Positions 19,608 through 31,508 of a stretch of 64,000 bases of DNA are shown here, one piece after another; positions within the stretch are counted from its first letter, which is position 1; each line of letters begins with the position of its first letter. Position numbers and translations under genes: made by a program. Source of the DNA: UBA6168 sp965222975 (lineage in GTDB: Bacteria; Bacteroidota; Bacteroidia; Chitinophagales; Saprospiraceae); assembly GCA_965222975.1 (NCBI GenBank), contig CBDCVJ010000054.1, positions 1 to 64,000 on the forward strand. The letters run 5' to 3'. The notes beneath the pieces were generated by a model. It saw only the letters and a program-made list of their open reading frames with translations. It did no database searches and had not been told where the DNA came from.

Positions 19608-20012
19608 TTACCAAGAAACGCTCTCTATCCGCATAGAATAAGACTGCCATTTACGCCGCCAACAAAGCTTCAAAAACAACGGTGAGGCTTCCAGCGAACA
19701 GGGCATGAACCCTTCCGGCAATTGGATGAACCCGGACTGAGGCATTTCAAATTCATAGGCACATAAAGGCACATTCCCACAAGCCAGCGACTCATGTACA
19801 GATATGGAAACGATGCCAGCAAATTCATTGCCCAATGGCGTGACGGTCATTGTCCCTGCCTCTGGATCAATCACGGCGCTGAACATTTCGGGATAGGAAA
19901 ACTGCCAGAAGATTGGCAGGGCGTAGGAGCATTGGGTCTTGTAAGCTTGCACTTGGGCATTCGCCATACATGCAAACAACACAAACCCCGTGAGGATGAG
20001 TGATTTTTTCAT
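19608..20012 (-). CDS. Small secreted protein of unknown role
   Basis: A 134-residue protein from ATG 20012 with a clear signal peptide (MKKSLILTGFVLFACMANAQ). The mature part contains YPEMFSAVIDPEAGTMTVTP and four or more cysteines that could form disulfides. No family is recognised. The start lies directly downstream of AAATTTGTGCTAT, a motif related to one seen before other secreted-protein genes here. The sequence just upstream (20030-20115) is a dispersed CAGTTCGCAGTTGGCAGTC-type repeat. Confidence 0.7.
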   Translation of the reverse strand: MKKSLILTGFVLFACMANAQVQAYKTQCSYALPIFWQFSYPEMFSAVIDPEAGTMTVTPLGNEFAGIVSISVHESLACGNVPLCAYEFEMPQSGFIQLPEGFMPCSLEASPLFLKLCWRRKWQSYSMRIESVSW

Positions 20013-20058
20013 ATAGCACAAATTTGAAGTCAACAGTTTGGCAGTTCGCAGTTGGCAG

Positions 20059-20595
20059 TCACCTTGAAGCAAGTGGTTGTGGACTGCGGACTGGAGACTG
20101 AAAACTGCGGACTGATTTACGTTCCCAGAAAATGGTCTGTTCTACCCGGATATGGTGCCCGGTCTGTTCGTGGTGGGCAATGGCATCATAAGGGGCGTTG
20201 CGGCCTTCCCAGCTTTCATGGCAATCTTTGCAATAACTGGCAACGGTCAGGACGCCTGCTGTTTTTGCAGGTTGAGTCATGGTACAAAATTTTAGGTCGC
20301 ATACCCATTTCGCCTCCAAAGGGATTACTTTGGAGCAGTCCACAGCGGCAGTGGTTGCCTTGTATTTTTTGGACTTTTTAACGGGGTTAAAGATAGGGAA
20401 AAAGATGGGCTGGGCGTTAAAATCCAGTTTCAGTTGGTTGCCTTTTGGGATGTATTTGAAAGTTTCCGATCCATTGGACACTTGATAGCCGCCATCTAAA
20501 TGGTGCTACAGTTCGACGTGGAAACAGTCGTAATCCTGCTTGTCGTTGATGATGAAGAGGGGGATGGTGGTGGGTTCTTTTTTGGTGGGTGGCAT
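20059..20595 (-). pseudogene. Hypothetical protein interrupted by an in-frame amber codon
   Basis: From ATG 20595 the frame reads MPPTKKEPTTIPLFIINDKQ and on to codon 29, then TAG at 20508-20506, then continues in the same frame to 20059. The first in-frame ATG after the stop is 20481. The distal part has CKDCHESWEGRNAPYDAIAH, a possible small zinc-binding segment. Its last 15 residues (FQSPVRSPQPLASR) are encoded by a dispersed repeat, so the natural C-terminus may be replaced. No family is recognised. It may be a pseudogene, a sequencing substitution, or a gene starting at 20481. Confidence 0.5.
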
Positions 20596-20687
20596 TTTAT
20601 CAAAGTTTGGCTAATTCGGGACGTATATCAAAAAAGAATATCAACCTCTATCTTTATGCCCCTTAAAATCGACTCAAAACGTTCATT

Positions 20688-21872
20688 ATGGCAATACTTG
20701 ATTTTACCGAAATACCACAAGCGAATACTGGGAATGGAGACCAAGATACTTTTGAGCTGTTCGCAAGAGACTTTTTAGAAATTGCAGGATTCAGAATAAT
20801 TGAGCCTCCAAACAGAGGTGCCGATGGGAAAAAGGATATGATAGTAGAGGAGGCACGGCACGGACATGAAGGGGAAACCAAAATCCGTTGGTTGGTGAGC
20901 GCAAAGCACTATGCCCATTCTAAAAAAGCTATCAATGATACCATCGAACCAAACGTTGAAGATAGGGTTGGGGCAAACAATTGCAACGGTTTTATAGGTT
21001 TTTACTCGACACTGCCCACCAATTCCCTCATGGGTGTTTTGGAAGGTTTGAAAAAACATAAGAACATTGAGTATTCGATTTATGATTGGTCGAGAATCGA
21101 AGGCAAAATAATCAGCGATTATAATCCGAGATGGGGATGCTATTCTATTGCGTTATTTCGGTCAATCGAGGCAAAAATTTATTGACCTCAGAGGAAAGAA
21201 GCCAGAAGACCAAAACCCATCTAAAAGCGAATCCTTTACCTTGACAAGAGAAGAATTATTGTCCACTTGCAAAGAAGCGATTGTCCTTGTTGAAATCGAA
21301 AAATTGAAAATACAAACATTCATCCCATGATTGGGAAAAGGGGCAAGAAATTTTGAACGAACTCTTTCAATATGAAAGCATCTACTCTTATGAAGTTTCC
21401 CTTGAGGTTTACTATTTCCTTTCTTCCATTGCCAGCAGGACAAAGGGTGGGATGCCAAATGAAACGGCTTACACTATTGAGTCTTTGGTGCTGAGCTATT
21501 TTGTTCACCCAGAAAATGAAGAGGATAAAAACAAGTCCATCCAACTCGCTAAAATCTGCAACCGGGATTGCTTTCGACCTGATTTATGATGCCTCCATTT
21601 ACAACAACAATTTGAAGATAGCCGTCCACGGCTATAATATCCTGAAATACAGCTACAATAACTCCCTTCGTTTGGATTCCGAGGAGTTGAGAAATGATGT
21701 GTTTGAAAAGTACGAGGAATTGGAACAAACTTTCACCAACCAAGAAGACCAGGACACGAGCCTTGCATTGGAACTCTTGCAGGTGTTTAAAAACGACATC
21801 CATACCCGCACTCTCGCTTATCCTCCAATGAAAGGAAAGTTGGCTGAGATAATATTCAGTCGGGTTGCCTGA
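20688..21872 (+). pseudogene. Restriction-endonuclease-like (PD-(D/E)XK) protein, frameshifted
   Basis: The N-terminal 160 residues are a recognisable Mrr/restriction-endonuclease-type domain: FELFARDFLEIAGFRI, then RGADGKKDMIVEE and WLVSAKHYAHSKKAINDTI, giving the D...(S)xK core, followed by CNGFIGFYSTLPTNSLM. Near 21165 the frame shifts to KFIDLRGKKPEDQNPSKSES. Near 21310-21350 it shifts again to ILNELFQYESIYSYEVSLEV, and near 21565 to DLIYDASIYNNNLKIAVHGY, ending IFSRVA at 21872. The repaired protein would be about 390 residues. It heads a rightward set of three genes ending in a HEPN protein and probably cuts DNA in a defence system. Confidence 0.7.
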
Positions 21873-21920
21873 CACTGAATTCTTTTCAACTCTTAGCCGT
21901 TATTTTCCAAAAATCACTTC

Positions 21921-22658
21921 CATGCAAACCATCAAAGTCAACATCAAGAAAATGCTCGACATGACTATGGGCGATGTGAACCGAATCTTGGGCGAGCTCA
22001 AAAATTCCCACATCTTCTACTACGGGAGTTTCGTCGAAATTGGAAAAGTATTTCTGCAAAAAGCAATCGGGGAAGTTGTGAACATTTCTGAACTCAGATT
22101 TGAAGAAATAAGAGAACTCTATCAAGAGGAAAGTGGGGAAGAGAATTTGCCTGCCGACGAGTATGGCTTCTACAGGGAAATCTGTGGCTTCTACCTTCAA
22201 CTTGAATATGAGCCCCGGTTCAAATTGGTGGAACTTCTGCGAACCGCCCAGTGGCACATCAGGCAAATAGATGAACGCTTGCAGCAAATCGAAAAAGAAA
22301 TTAAAGACAGAAAAGATTCCAATCAGCGAATCATCGAAGGTATTGGACCAGCTTGAGCTGTTGGAATATTATCAAAAAAAGAACCTTGAAGCGAAGGAAG
22401 AAATCATTGAATTTTTATCCACGAGAATCTTTGACGAAGCGAGGATCAAGTCCCACAAATTCAAGGCCGTGAGAGAGCATGTTTCCATACCTGTATGGAT
22501 ATGATTCAAATTGGTACAAAGTCAAGCAACCCCTGCCTTTTGCAAACACCCTGCTCGATGCTCCCGTAAGTCAGTTTGCAGAAATTAAAAGATTGTACAA
22601 AGAAGACAAGCCCGGCTTCTTGGAATGGTTGACAGAACAAATCGAAAATGAAGACTAA
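21921..22658 (+). pseudogene. Unknown protein, frameshifted, between REase and HEPN genes
   Basis: Likely starts at ATG 21921 (MQTIKVNIKKMLDMTMGDVN). The first frame runs to about 22350 (LPADEYGFYREICGFYLQLE, then a coiled-coil-like RQIDERLQQIEKEIKDRKDS). It shifts to KVLDQLELLEYYQKKNLEAK and then near 22490 to YLYGYDSNWYKVKQPLPFAN, ending WLTEQIENED at 22658. The repaired length is about 245 residues. No family is recognised. The start of the HEPN gene lies inside its end (11-bp overlap), so they are translationally coupled. Confidence 0.55.
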
Positions 22659-23444
22659 CGTTCACTCTTTGCAAGCAAAGATAGGTAGCCACCATGTATT
22701 GGCCGAGAGAAGCAATACACTCATGCACCTCGTGAAACTTTATGGGAAAAAAGAATGGTTTGCATTTTCCAACCTGACCATATTGCAAATCGAAGGACTG
22801 CTGACCGACCTCTGCCTAATGTTTGAATTCGACAAAAACAAACGCAAACAACTGGAGAGTAAAATGGCCCGGACAGGCTTGGGTTTTAAGCTCGACCTGC
22901 TCAGGGATTCAATAGGCTATGAGCTTGACTATGAATATTTCCGCTTCCGTTTCCGGGTACTTCGCAACCGGGTGGCGCACGGCAGGTTGACGGATACTGA
23001 AATTGAAATAATGGCGGGCATCCTGCTGATAGATTTATACAAAGTGTGCGAATGTACCCGCTCTTTGGATGTCCCCATGAACAGAAGAATCAACTTGGCG
23101 GGCATCATCAAAGAAGAGCTGGAAAAGGGAACGTTGACCGCTCCTTCATCGTCCAATATTTCCTACTTGACCATATCCCCACCCCCGATTTCTATGGCCA
23201 TGATGATTTGGATGATTTGCTGGAAGCACTTTTCACTGATGTCTTTTGGAAGCACTTTGAAGATGGCTGGGAGTTGTATCAGGATGAAAACCAAGTAGCC
23301 TTCAAAGTATTTTTGAAAAAGGTTATAAAGCGATTCCCAGGACTAAAAAGCAAGATAAACAGATTGGATAAAAAACTGGTTTGCAGAAACGAAGAGGCCT
23401 CTTATGAGCCGAGGGACATCATCCGTTTTGATATGAGTTGGTAA
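22648..23444 (+). pseudogene. HEPN-like protein, frameshifted
   Basis: Helical protein of about 265 residues. LTILQIEGLLTDLCLMFEFD and FRFRVLRNRVAHGRLTDTEI (near residue 110) show the Rx4-6H HEPN motif (R-N-R-V-A-H), typical of RNases and tRNA-targeting effectors in toxin-antitoxin and phage-defence systems. After about 23140 the frame shifts from 22648-23298 to one reading FYGHDDLDDLLEALFTDVFW and ending at 23444. It overlaps the upstream gene and converges, 7 bp away, with the SIR2 gene. It could be the toxic effector of this three-gene set. Confidence 0.7.
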
Positions 23445-23450
23445 TGGCCC

Positions 23451-26400
23451 CTACCCTACCGAAAAATAAGCATGATACACTTCCGCCAGCTTTGGTGAAA
23501 ACTCCCTTTTCAATTCTTTTTGGAATGCCTTCCTCAATGCCGGGATTTTCATTTTCCCAATTTTTGAGAGTACCTCTTCCCCGTCGAAAAAGAAAACCCA
23601 GTAGCAGTTGAAATTTTTATAATTAAACCCCTTTGGGTCGAACATCCAACGCAAAGAAGCGGGGAGAGATTTGAGTTTGAGCAATTTTTGGGCGGTCTTT
23701 TTTGCCGAGGCCAACATTGGGGCTGTACTGAAGTGAACCCAGTTGATTGACAATGTTAAAAGCATAGCGCCTATTCCAATTCAATGCCGTCCCATCCTTA
23801 TCAAAACTGATTTTTTCTATTTCAGTAAAGGACTTTTGAAGAACTTCCAATTGTATTTTCGACAAATTCCTTGGATTCTGGGAACATGCCTTCGCACCTA
23901 GCCTGCACCCATAGCATCAGGTCATCTGCACCCTTGCTCTCCCGATAGTTCCTGAACAGACCCAGAAAGGACTTTTTTCAAATCCATCCGAGAGAAATGA
24001 ATATAGGAATATGAAATCCTCTACCCGCCGTCCGGGATTGTTTTCCTTGGCGAAAAAATCGGTCAATATCGGCTCATTGGCCAATTGGAAATCAATCCCT
24101 TCTTTTTGAAAAGATGAGCCAACCTATAACCAAAACTGTACTTATGCCCGTGGTATTCCGTGATGACTTTCAACGACCATTCTATCTGAGCAATATTGAA
24201 CAATCCAATGTTGCATTCCAAAAACTTCAAAAAGTATTTTACTTCCCAAAAACGCTGGGAGTTGTTGGAGGCCGTGAGGGCTTTCAAAACAGCATTTACT
24301 ACTTGCTCCGCCTCATCTGTGCCTTGCATTTCCTTCAAGTCCACATAAGACAGCAGGAGGAAAAAATTATTGCTCAACTGCTCCAGTTCACTTGTATAGA
24401 CTTTGTCCTTCCAATACATGCAGAGGAATTCATTTTCTTTCGGCTCAATTAAAAATAGGCCTTCGTCATAACAAGAGGAAAACCAATTGCTGGCAAGGGC
24501 TACAATCCCGCTTTTTTTCACCTTCGGATTTGAAAGGCAATGATTCGGGCTTGTATCGCTGGAGGATTTTTTCCATTTGTTTGGTTTCCAAAAAATGACA
24601 GGCCACTCCGAGTACTTCCCACCTCCACTTCGTTCAACCGCCCCTTATTCTTTTTCAGAAGTACAGATGCTTGCAATCATCCCTTCGAGGGCCAGTTCGG
24701 TCAACTCCACAAATTTGTATTCGTCCCAGCCAAACAGGATACCGTTGGAATGGAAGACCCAATGCAGGGTCAGGTAGTTTTCCAATAAAATGGATGCGTC
24801 GTTGCTCCCGCTTGCTTGGTTGCCAGGGCGCTGGAAAAACTTGTAGTATTTAAGTACACCCTTGTAGGCTTTGTTGATAGCCCTGCTGTACCGCCCAAAA
24901 AGTTCCTTGTTGAGCATTTCCCCCAATAATTCTTTCACATCCGTTTCAGATTGCATGGTCTTCAATAAGCCGTGCATGTCAATTGTGTCCAGCTCATTCT
25001 TTACCTGCCTGACAAGGGCTGCTGGATATTTTTTCCAATCGGCAATCCCGCATCACCCTCCGGCCCAAGTACTTTTTGTTGTGCTGGCAAATGAAAAAAG
25101 TGGGATAGTCTTGGCATCCCAAAGCTTCTTTTTCAATCGTGGAGTACAAGGTAAATGCCTCCAGAAAGAAATGGAAGCGGGCCAGCACCGTAGCATCGAG
25201 CAGCCTTTCCCGCAATGGGCGGGCAGGATGGCCTCCGGTTTCCCCACCCCCTTGTATAGATGCATTCCAACATCTGTTTGTACTGGAAATTCAGCCATTG
25301 CGAAAAAAGGAGCTTGCCATCAAATTGAGTACCGTATAGAATCCGGTTATGGTTTTCGTCGTCGTCTTTTCGCTGGATACAGTAAATCTGGCTCGACCTG
25401 AGTTTGTCAAATACGAAAGCCAGTTTGTTTTCAAAATCGGCCACTTGGGCGATGGCCTTTTCGCCTGCGCTCCCCTGTTTCAGCAAAATCTGGTTGTCCT
25501 TAAATCCCACACTCTCCATCAGGGAAATAATCTCCTCGTTGCTGGTCTGTAGGTGGTGGCCCGATTCATGATCGGCATCCATTGGCATCTTTGCGGGATT
25601 CAAACGTGTAGGGGAAAAAGGGAAACAGTTTCTCAAACGAATAAGGAGGAATACAGTTGAAGGCATCGAACTGGAGAAGGCTGTCATAAAGTTGGTCAAC
25701 GACATGCTGCGATTTCGCCTTTTTCAAACGTTCATAATCACGGGGATTGAACACTTCCAACAGTCTGAGGAATTCATGTGTTTCCCGTCCATGTTTGCTC
25801 ATCACCCCACCTTCATTTTCGTCGCCCATCTTTTCCAGATAACGGGTGATGTCCAGGTCAAAAACGATGGGCTTGATGCCCTTTTCCCGGAAATAGGTTG
25901 CCCTCATGGGATTTGGGTGGTTTGACCTGAAACAAGTAGGCAGGCTGAAAATTTTTGCCCAGTATTTCCTTGACCCAATTGACGATTTGTTTCAGATTGG
26001 GGTCGGAAAAGGAGAAGCCTACAAACAGGACAAGGTGCGATGAGAATATCCCTTTGACAAAACTTTCAATCAAGGGGAAGTTGCTTGAATAGTTCAGGTA
26101 ATCATCCTCTTTGAAAACAAAGTTCATTTCGTCCCAATCGCCGTGCATTTTAAGGATGTACTCGTCCGTGACGGCATAAGGCAGGTCATCATCCCGCCGG
26201 ATGACGGTGTATGGAAACCCGGTGACACGTTGCCTTTGTTCGTCCAGCGCCCTTTCCAGCAGGTCGTCATAATTGGTGGTAATCAGGTGCCGGGGGCGCA
26301 AGCGGAGCAGTTGGCGGTGAATCGGGTTCGGTTGTAGGTTTTTGTGGTAACGGAGCACCTCCCTTAGCTTGTCATTGTATTCCTTCTCCCCCCGTTCATT

Positions 26401-26577
26401 GAACAGCCATTGCCCAATGAGGGGGGCTTCGGCATTTGTGTTTTCCAGCAAACCCAGGGACTGCAATATCGCAGCGCCAGTTTCCCACCAGAGTGGTGCA
26501 CCTGAATCGACCGAAATTCCAGCCCCGGCAAAAATGACCAGCTTGTTTTTCTCCCGGGCCTCCTGTATTTTTTTCAA
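23451..26577 (-). pseudogene. SIR2-domain defence protein, multiply frameshifted
   Basis: The N-terminal SIR2 domain is clear: LVIFAGAGISVDSGAPLW, HLITTNYDDLLERALDE, YILKMHGDWDEMNFVF with the catalytic-type histidine, and LVLFVGFSFSDPNLKQIV. This is the SIR2_2 type found in NAD+-depleting phage-defence proteins. It is followed by a helical region of about 750 residues, read in alternating frames (FDLDITRYLEKMGDENEGGV, LLDATVLARFHFFLEAFTLY, LLGEMLNKELFGRYSRAINK, WSLKVITEYHGHKYSFGYRL, NCYWVFFFDGEEVLSKIGKM). The repaired length is about 1040 residues. The start may be TTG 26577, overlapping the upstream stop, or ATG 26597 if the C6 run 26589-26594 lost a base. At least six indels are needed. Confidence 0.75.
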
Positions 26578-27114
26578 TGTTTCAAAAGGGGGGCCATAAA
26601 CTCTACAAAATCCAGCGGATCTTTGAACAGATAAAGAACAATCCCATTTTTCAGATTCCCGGATGTGGCCATCCGCTTTAGACAACTCCTGCAAAGACAT
26701 ACCGCTGACCCACAAATATTGATTGTCGTCCTTTTTTGTGGCTTCATAAAATGCTGGGGGAAACAACGATTTTAGCCAATGCCTTTGACCGCTTCTCGGT
26801 CGTCGTCCGACTTGTCCATGGGGATGAGTTCTCGCCGAAATCCTCCGTATTCTTCTTCTGAAATTTTAAAAGACTTCTGGAATGATTTATCGAAATATCT
26901 CCAACGGTGCGAGCCGTTCATGGCCCGGTCTGTCCACGAAAAAAAATGAGGCTCTCCAACTTCGTTTTTGAGTAAAAGAAATTGGTCTTCTTCGGAATTG
27001 ACCCGTACAGGTAATAATGGCGAATGTTTGATGCGACATGAATGGACAGTGGTTTTAAAAATGGCCGTCCTCGAATGTATGGGGGTTTTGCAAATGTATG
27101 AAAAAGACACTCAT
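26574..27114 (-). pseudogene. Small unknown gene between STAND and SIR2 genes, frameshifted
   Basis: ATG 27114 overlaps the TGA of the STAND gene (ATGA) and gives MSVFFIHLQNPHTFEDGHF. After the T5 run near 27055 the frame changes to TTVHSCRIKHSPLLPVRVNS. Near 26772 it changes to SLFPPAFYEATKKDDNQYLW, and near 26650 to GIVLYLFKDPLDFVEFMAPL, ending at TGA 26576-26574, which overlaps a TTG of the SIR2 gene. The repaired length is about 178 residues. No family is recognised. The tight overlaps at both ends imply one operon of STAND, this protein and SIR2. Confidence 0.5.
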
Positions 27115-30100
27115 GGGTGGGGTTTCCTGAACCATCCATCATGGTAGAGATAGTGCTTGAATTCCCCTCCTTCCTCCCAAACAATCCACAGCTTACAGTT
27201 CTGGGCATGGGCTTCTTTATGCTCCCGCTTGAACTCGGCGGTGGTGGATTTGAACTGAAAAAATGCCCAAACGGGTTTGAGGTGATTCCTTTCAAGCAGG
27301 TTTTCAAATTTTTCGGAATCCACGAACACAAAATTCTGGGTATCGTAAAACGGCCTCCCAGAACTCTTTGACCAAGCGACTTGCTCCCCATTTTTTTCAA
27401 AAAAAGAATGGTAACCCATATTCACAATGCCCAATTCACGACGCAGAAACTTGGAAGGTAACCGATGGTAATTTTCCCCGTCGGTCACATCGTCATCCAC
27501 TACTTTAACTATGGTGTTGACAATATCAAATGCGTTTTCACTCACACTCGGTAGATTGATTTCGAGTCTGGAAGAATCTTCTCCCAACCAATCCATCCAC
27601 ACCAAATCTTCGGGCGAGATGTAGGTGGATTGCGTGCTGGCTTCGAAGGAATCCAAGCCATCAAAGCGATACCGCAACTTTTTTAAGTGGTCTTGGAAAT
27701 TGTTGACGAAGCCTGCATGTAAATCCGCATCTATCAAAAAGCAAGCTTGATGCAGGGATGTTCTTCCGAGTGTGTTCGGTTCTGCCAAACTCAGGTATCC
27801 GTATAAAGCCGTCCCTTCCCTTGGCTCTTGCGTCCCTATGTTTTTGAAAAATGAACCTGTCTTTATCCATCGCTTGAAGTCAGGCTGTTGTGGAACGTTC
27901 ACCCAAGCGAGCAGGTCTTCTTTCAATTCATTCTCGGTTCGCTCAAGTATGGGAGCAATTTCTTCGGGAATAAACCATTTTCCATCCGCACCAATTTGAC
28001 CAACAATCCCAAACCCCATATCCTCTCCAACGATGGTCAGTGCTTCTGTAATCTTGCTCAATTCTTCCCTGCTTACGGGATTGGGAATGTGTACTATTCG
28101 ACTATAATCAGCCAACATCTCTGATGAAGCCTCATAACCATCATTATAAGGAACAAGGTCAGCAAAATAACCTTGGACTTGATGCACAGAGAGCCAAACA
28201 TATTTTTCTTCAAAGGTCATGACCTTGCTTAACGAGCCGTGGGTTTCCTTGGTCATCGTAGTACCGTCTGTTCGATTGAAACCTAAACTTCGGATATAGG
28301 CTTTGGCCGCAGCTTTAGCCCATTCTTTTGGCCCAAAGTTGATGTCGTATTTTTCATGGTATGGCTTTAAAAGCTTAGCAGTTTCAGACTCATATTCTTC
28401 ATGGAAGCCAAGCTCCAAAAATCCATCATAACTTTTGTCAATGACATACCAATTCAAATCATTTCCAAAAGGATATGAACCTTTTGTTGTTAGAACAGAT
28501 AAATCCAAAGGGAACATGTCGTGGTCGGAACAATAAGGAGGCCTGCTCTTTGCTGCTTCCACAGAAGTTATTTCTTCTAATTGAAAAGCCCTTTCCACGA
28601 CTGCTCTCGCCCCGTATCGGACTACTGAGTTCAGGATTTGACAGTTTGCCTTATCATTGAAAACGTTTAGCAGCATCCATCTCGCCAGTTCTTCCAAACC
28701 CTTGCCGGGGCATCTGGTAAGGCTGGCGATGCCCAAGGCAACTGTGGTCAAGTCTTCCTGAATTTGAGGGTCTTTGCAGAAAAACACCAAGTCCAGCAAT
28801 TTGACAAATTCGGATGTATTCCATGTACCCCATTTGGCCAGTTCCCTTCGGAAATGCTTGCGGGCGTGGTTGTCCAGACAGGAAAGCCCCCAAGCAAAAA
28901 GCAAGGGTCGTTCTTCATGGGTGTACCATTTTTCCAAATGATAAATCCTTTGGAATATATTACTGGGCGAGGGAATATCTTCATCTGCATTCCCATAGTA
29001 CTCATCACCTGACCAAATCAAGTCCCGCTCGAAACTGTTTGGGTAACTCGACAGGATTTTGTGGATGAAATTCTTTTCCAATCCCAAATCCTTGTTGTCG
29101 GAAAGCGGCAAAACGAGGAATTGTAAAATAGAGGAACGGTCAGGTTTGGAAGTCTTGAAGCGTTCTTCCAAAATCGGTAAGCGTGATTTTAATTGTTCAT
29201 TGCTACCTTCTGCCAATGCTTGATACTGCATGAAATGCAGGTTGTACTCATCGAAATCTTCTTTCCAATAGCCATCCTCCCCTATCAAAATACTATGGTC
29301 ATTCAATAATGAAATGGCGGTCAAGTTGAGGACGTTCTGATTGCTTTTCACCAAATAATTCGGCAATGCTTTCAATTTTGCCCGCCCTATTTCAAGCGAT
29401 ACTTTTAAGGCAATGAAATAATCGGTGTATGAACGATAGGTTGTTTCGTATGTGATTTTCTCAATTTCCAAAACATCATCTTCATCCACCATCCTCTTTT
29501 GAAAAAGGATGCCATGCCGGGCAATGAACTCAAGGATTTTACCCGCCCAATTGCGATCAACCACCCCATTCGATTTTTCCTGAATTTCTTGGCAGAGGGC
29601 ATCATGTTCCTCTCCGTCATACTCCATGAAGATTTCAGCGATGACCATGAGTGTTTTTTTTGAAAACCTGTTCACTCTTTGCCCAAGTAGGTGCAAAACG
29701 CTCGGTGAATTCCCTCTCCAACCGAATCACCTTTTCGCCCAACAAAAATTTCAGGGTCGTATGGATGGGTTGCACAATATCAGAGACATCTTGCCCCTTA
29801 TAGTTCTCGCAAAATAGTTTCAACTCCAAGGGGGTATCAAAAGCCCCTTTCAACCAATGGAGGCCATCGTACTTGATGTTGTATCGCTCAAAATAAGAAG
29901 GGGCAAGATCTTCCGTTTTGCTCCGAACATGAGGAAGTGGGGAACGTAATGGCAGACCTTCGGTCAAATCAATCCTGCGGTTGATTTCATCATCAAAATC
30001 CAAATCAAGCGGGTTATAATTTTGGATTCCATAAGTACGGCAACTGAAAAGAAAACGCAACCTCGGAAATTGCTTGGCCATTGCTCTCAGTTCATTGATG

Positions 30101-31466
30101 CGGTTTTTCCATTTTGCGTAATCTTTCAGCGGGGCTTCGTCCAACCCGTCAACGGCAATGAGTACCTGTGTGGGTTCATCAGGTAGGTCATCCTCATTTT
30201 TTTGCAATGCCCGGTATGAATCCGCTCTTGAAGCCAATGCCTCGAATGCCGAGCATATTTCCTCTGACGACCAATTGGCGAGACCACCCAGGGCGTGCCG
30301 GAATATTTCCGGCCAAGAACCACAAGGGGTTGTTTTAGCTGGAATTATTATCGCTGGCAGGTTTTGTTTCAAACGTTCCTCAACCACATGCGCCAAAGTG
30401 TGGGTTTTCCCTGTACCCGGTTCTCCCATCAAGACGAGGTTGTGCGGGGTCATGTAAACCGGGAAATCATTGAACCAATGAGGAAGATTGGCCCTGTGTA
30501 AGTTTTCTAATGCATGGCTCAGTTTCTCTTGCAAATTTTTGTTGGGGTTTCCATAATTCCCTTTTTCGAGTTCCCTTTTGGCATCCCATAGATAGACCCT
30601 CTTCAAAATCAATTTTAGGCACAATATGGCTACCGGATTTGATGGAGTATTTAATTGAGGACAGTGCTGCCTCGAATGCTGTCAGGTTATTTCGAATATC
30701 GGTTAAATCCCGATTCAATTGATGGCCTGTCACTTTACCGTTGAACTCGTCAATCAATGAAGTGACCAAGCTAATTTTCCCTAAATCTTCTTCAACGGAC
30801 TCAATGTAGCCCAACCTTGCTTGTGGAGTAAATAATGCTTCTTCAACTGCCCATTCCGCACCCCCTGCCAGATGGAGTTCTGGGATATAGCGCTCGTTCA
30901 GCCAACCAGCTTTTTCGATTTCAAACTTCCGGTTAAGGCTTTCCTGTGACAGTTCTGCCTTTTCAAACCAAAACCTTTTGATTCCCTCGTTTCCCGATTC
31001 TTGAAGTTGGCCACGAAGGACGTGTTTATCCCAAAAAACCAACTCCAAATTAAGATGATTTTTAGCTATTTCTTCTTTTAAGCTGTTCAGTCTGGCTTCT
31101 TCCGTATTGGTTTCATTCTTGTTCCGGGCGGTCAATGAGGCCAAATCTTTGGGCAGGCATACAATGTACTTTTTGAGTTTTGGTCTGACTTTTATTGCCG
31201 TATTGATTGAATTTCGGATTTGGTTGACCTGATTGCTTTCAATGTTGTTTGGAAACCATTTGGCCTGTACACCGACCACATCTTCATTTTTTTAAAAGCG
31301 CATAGGCTTCAACACCGCCATCGCCGCCGTCACCTCTGACAGTTGTGAAATAGCCAATATGACTTTTATACTTCCGTCGAAGCCAGCGTTCAAAAAGTTG
31401 GTTGCAAAGAGCCTCGAAGGCACGTTCGTGAGAATCGTTGTAGGTGTTGAGGTTGGTAAAATTCAT
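27111..31466 (-). pseudogene. REase-STAND ATPase defence protein (Avs-like), three frameshifts
   Basis: One protein of about 1450 residues read in four frames. Residues 1-60 (AFEALCNQLFERWLRRKY, VRGDGGDGGVEAYALLK), with VGVQAKWFPNN after the shift, form a PD-(D/E)XK domain. Next comes a helical linker, then a STAND/NACHT-type ATPase with Walker A LVLMGEPGTGKTHTLAHV and Walker B VLIAVDGLDEA, sensor-like LRFLFSCRTYG, and an intact 861-residue C-terminal region (29696-27111) that should be the sensor. The breaks are at the T7 run 31287-31293, CCC 30597-30599 and T8 29654-29661. Removing or adding one base at each restores the frame. The nuclease-STAND-sensor order matches Avs antiviral proteins, which recognise phage proteins. 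The assignment is by architecture. Confidence 0.75.
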
Positions 31467-31508
31467 TTTGAATGGTGAAAATATTCGAGCGAAGTTATCC
31501 CAAAATAT

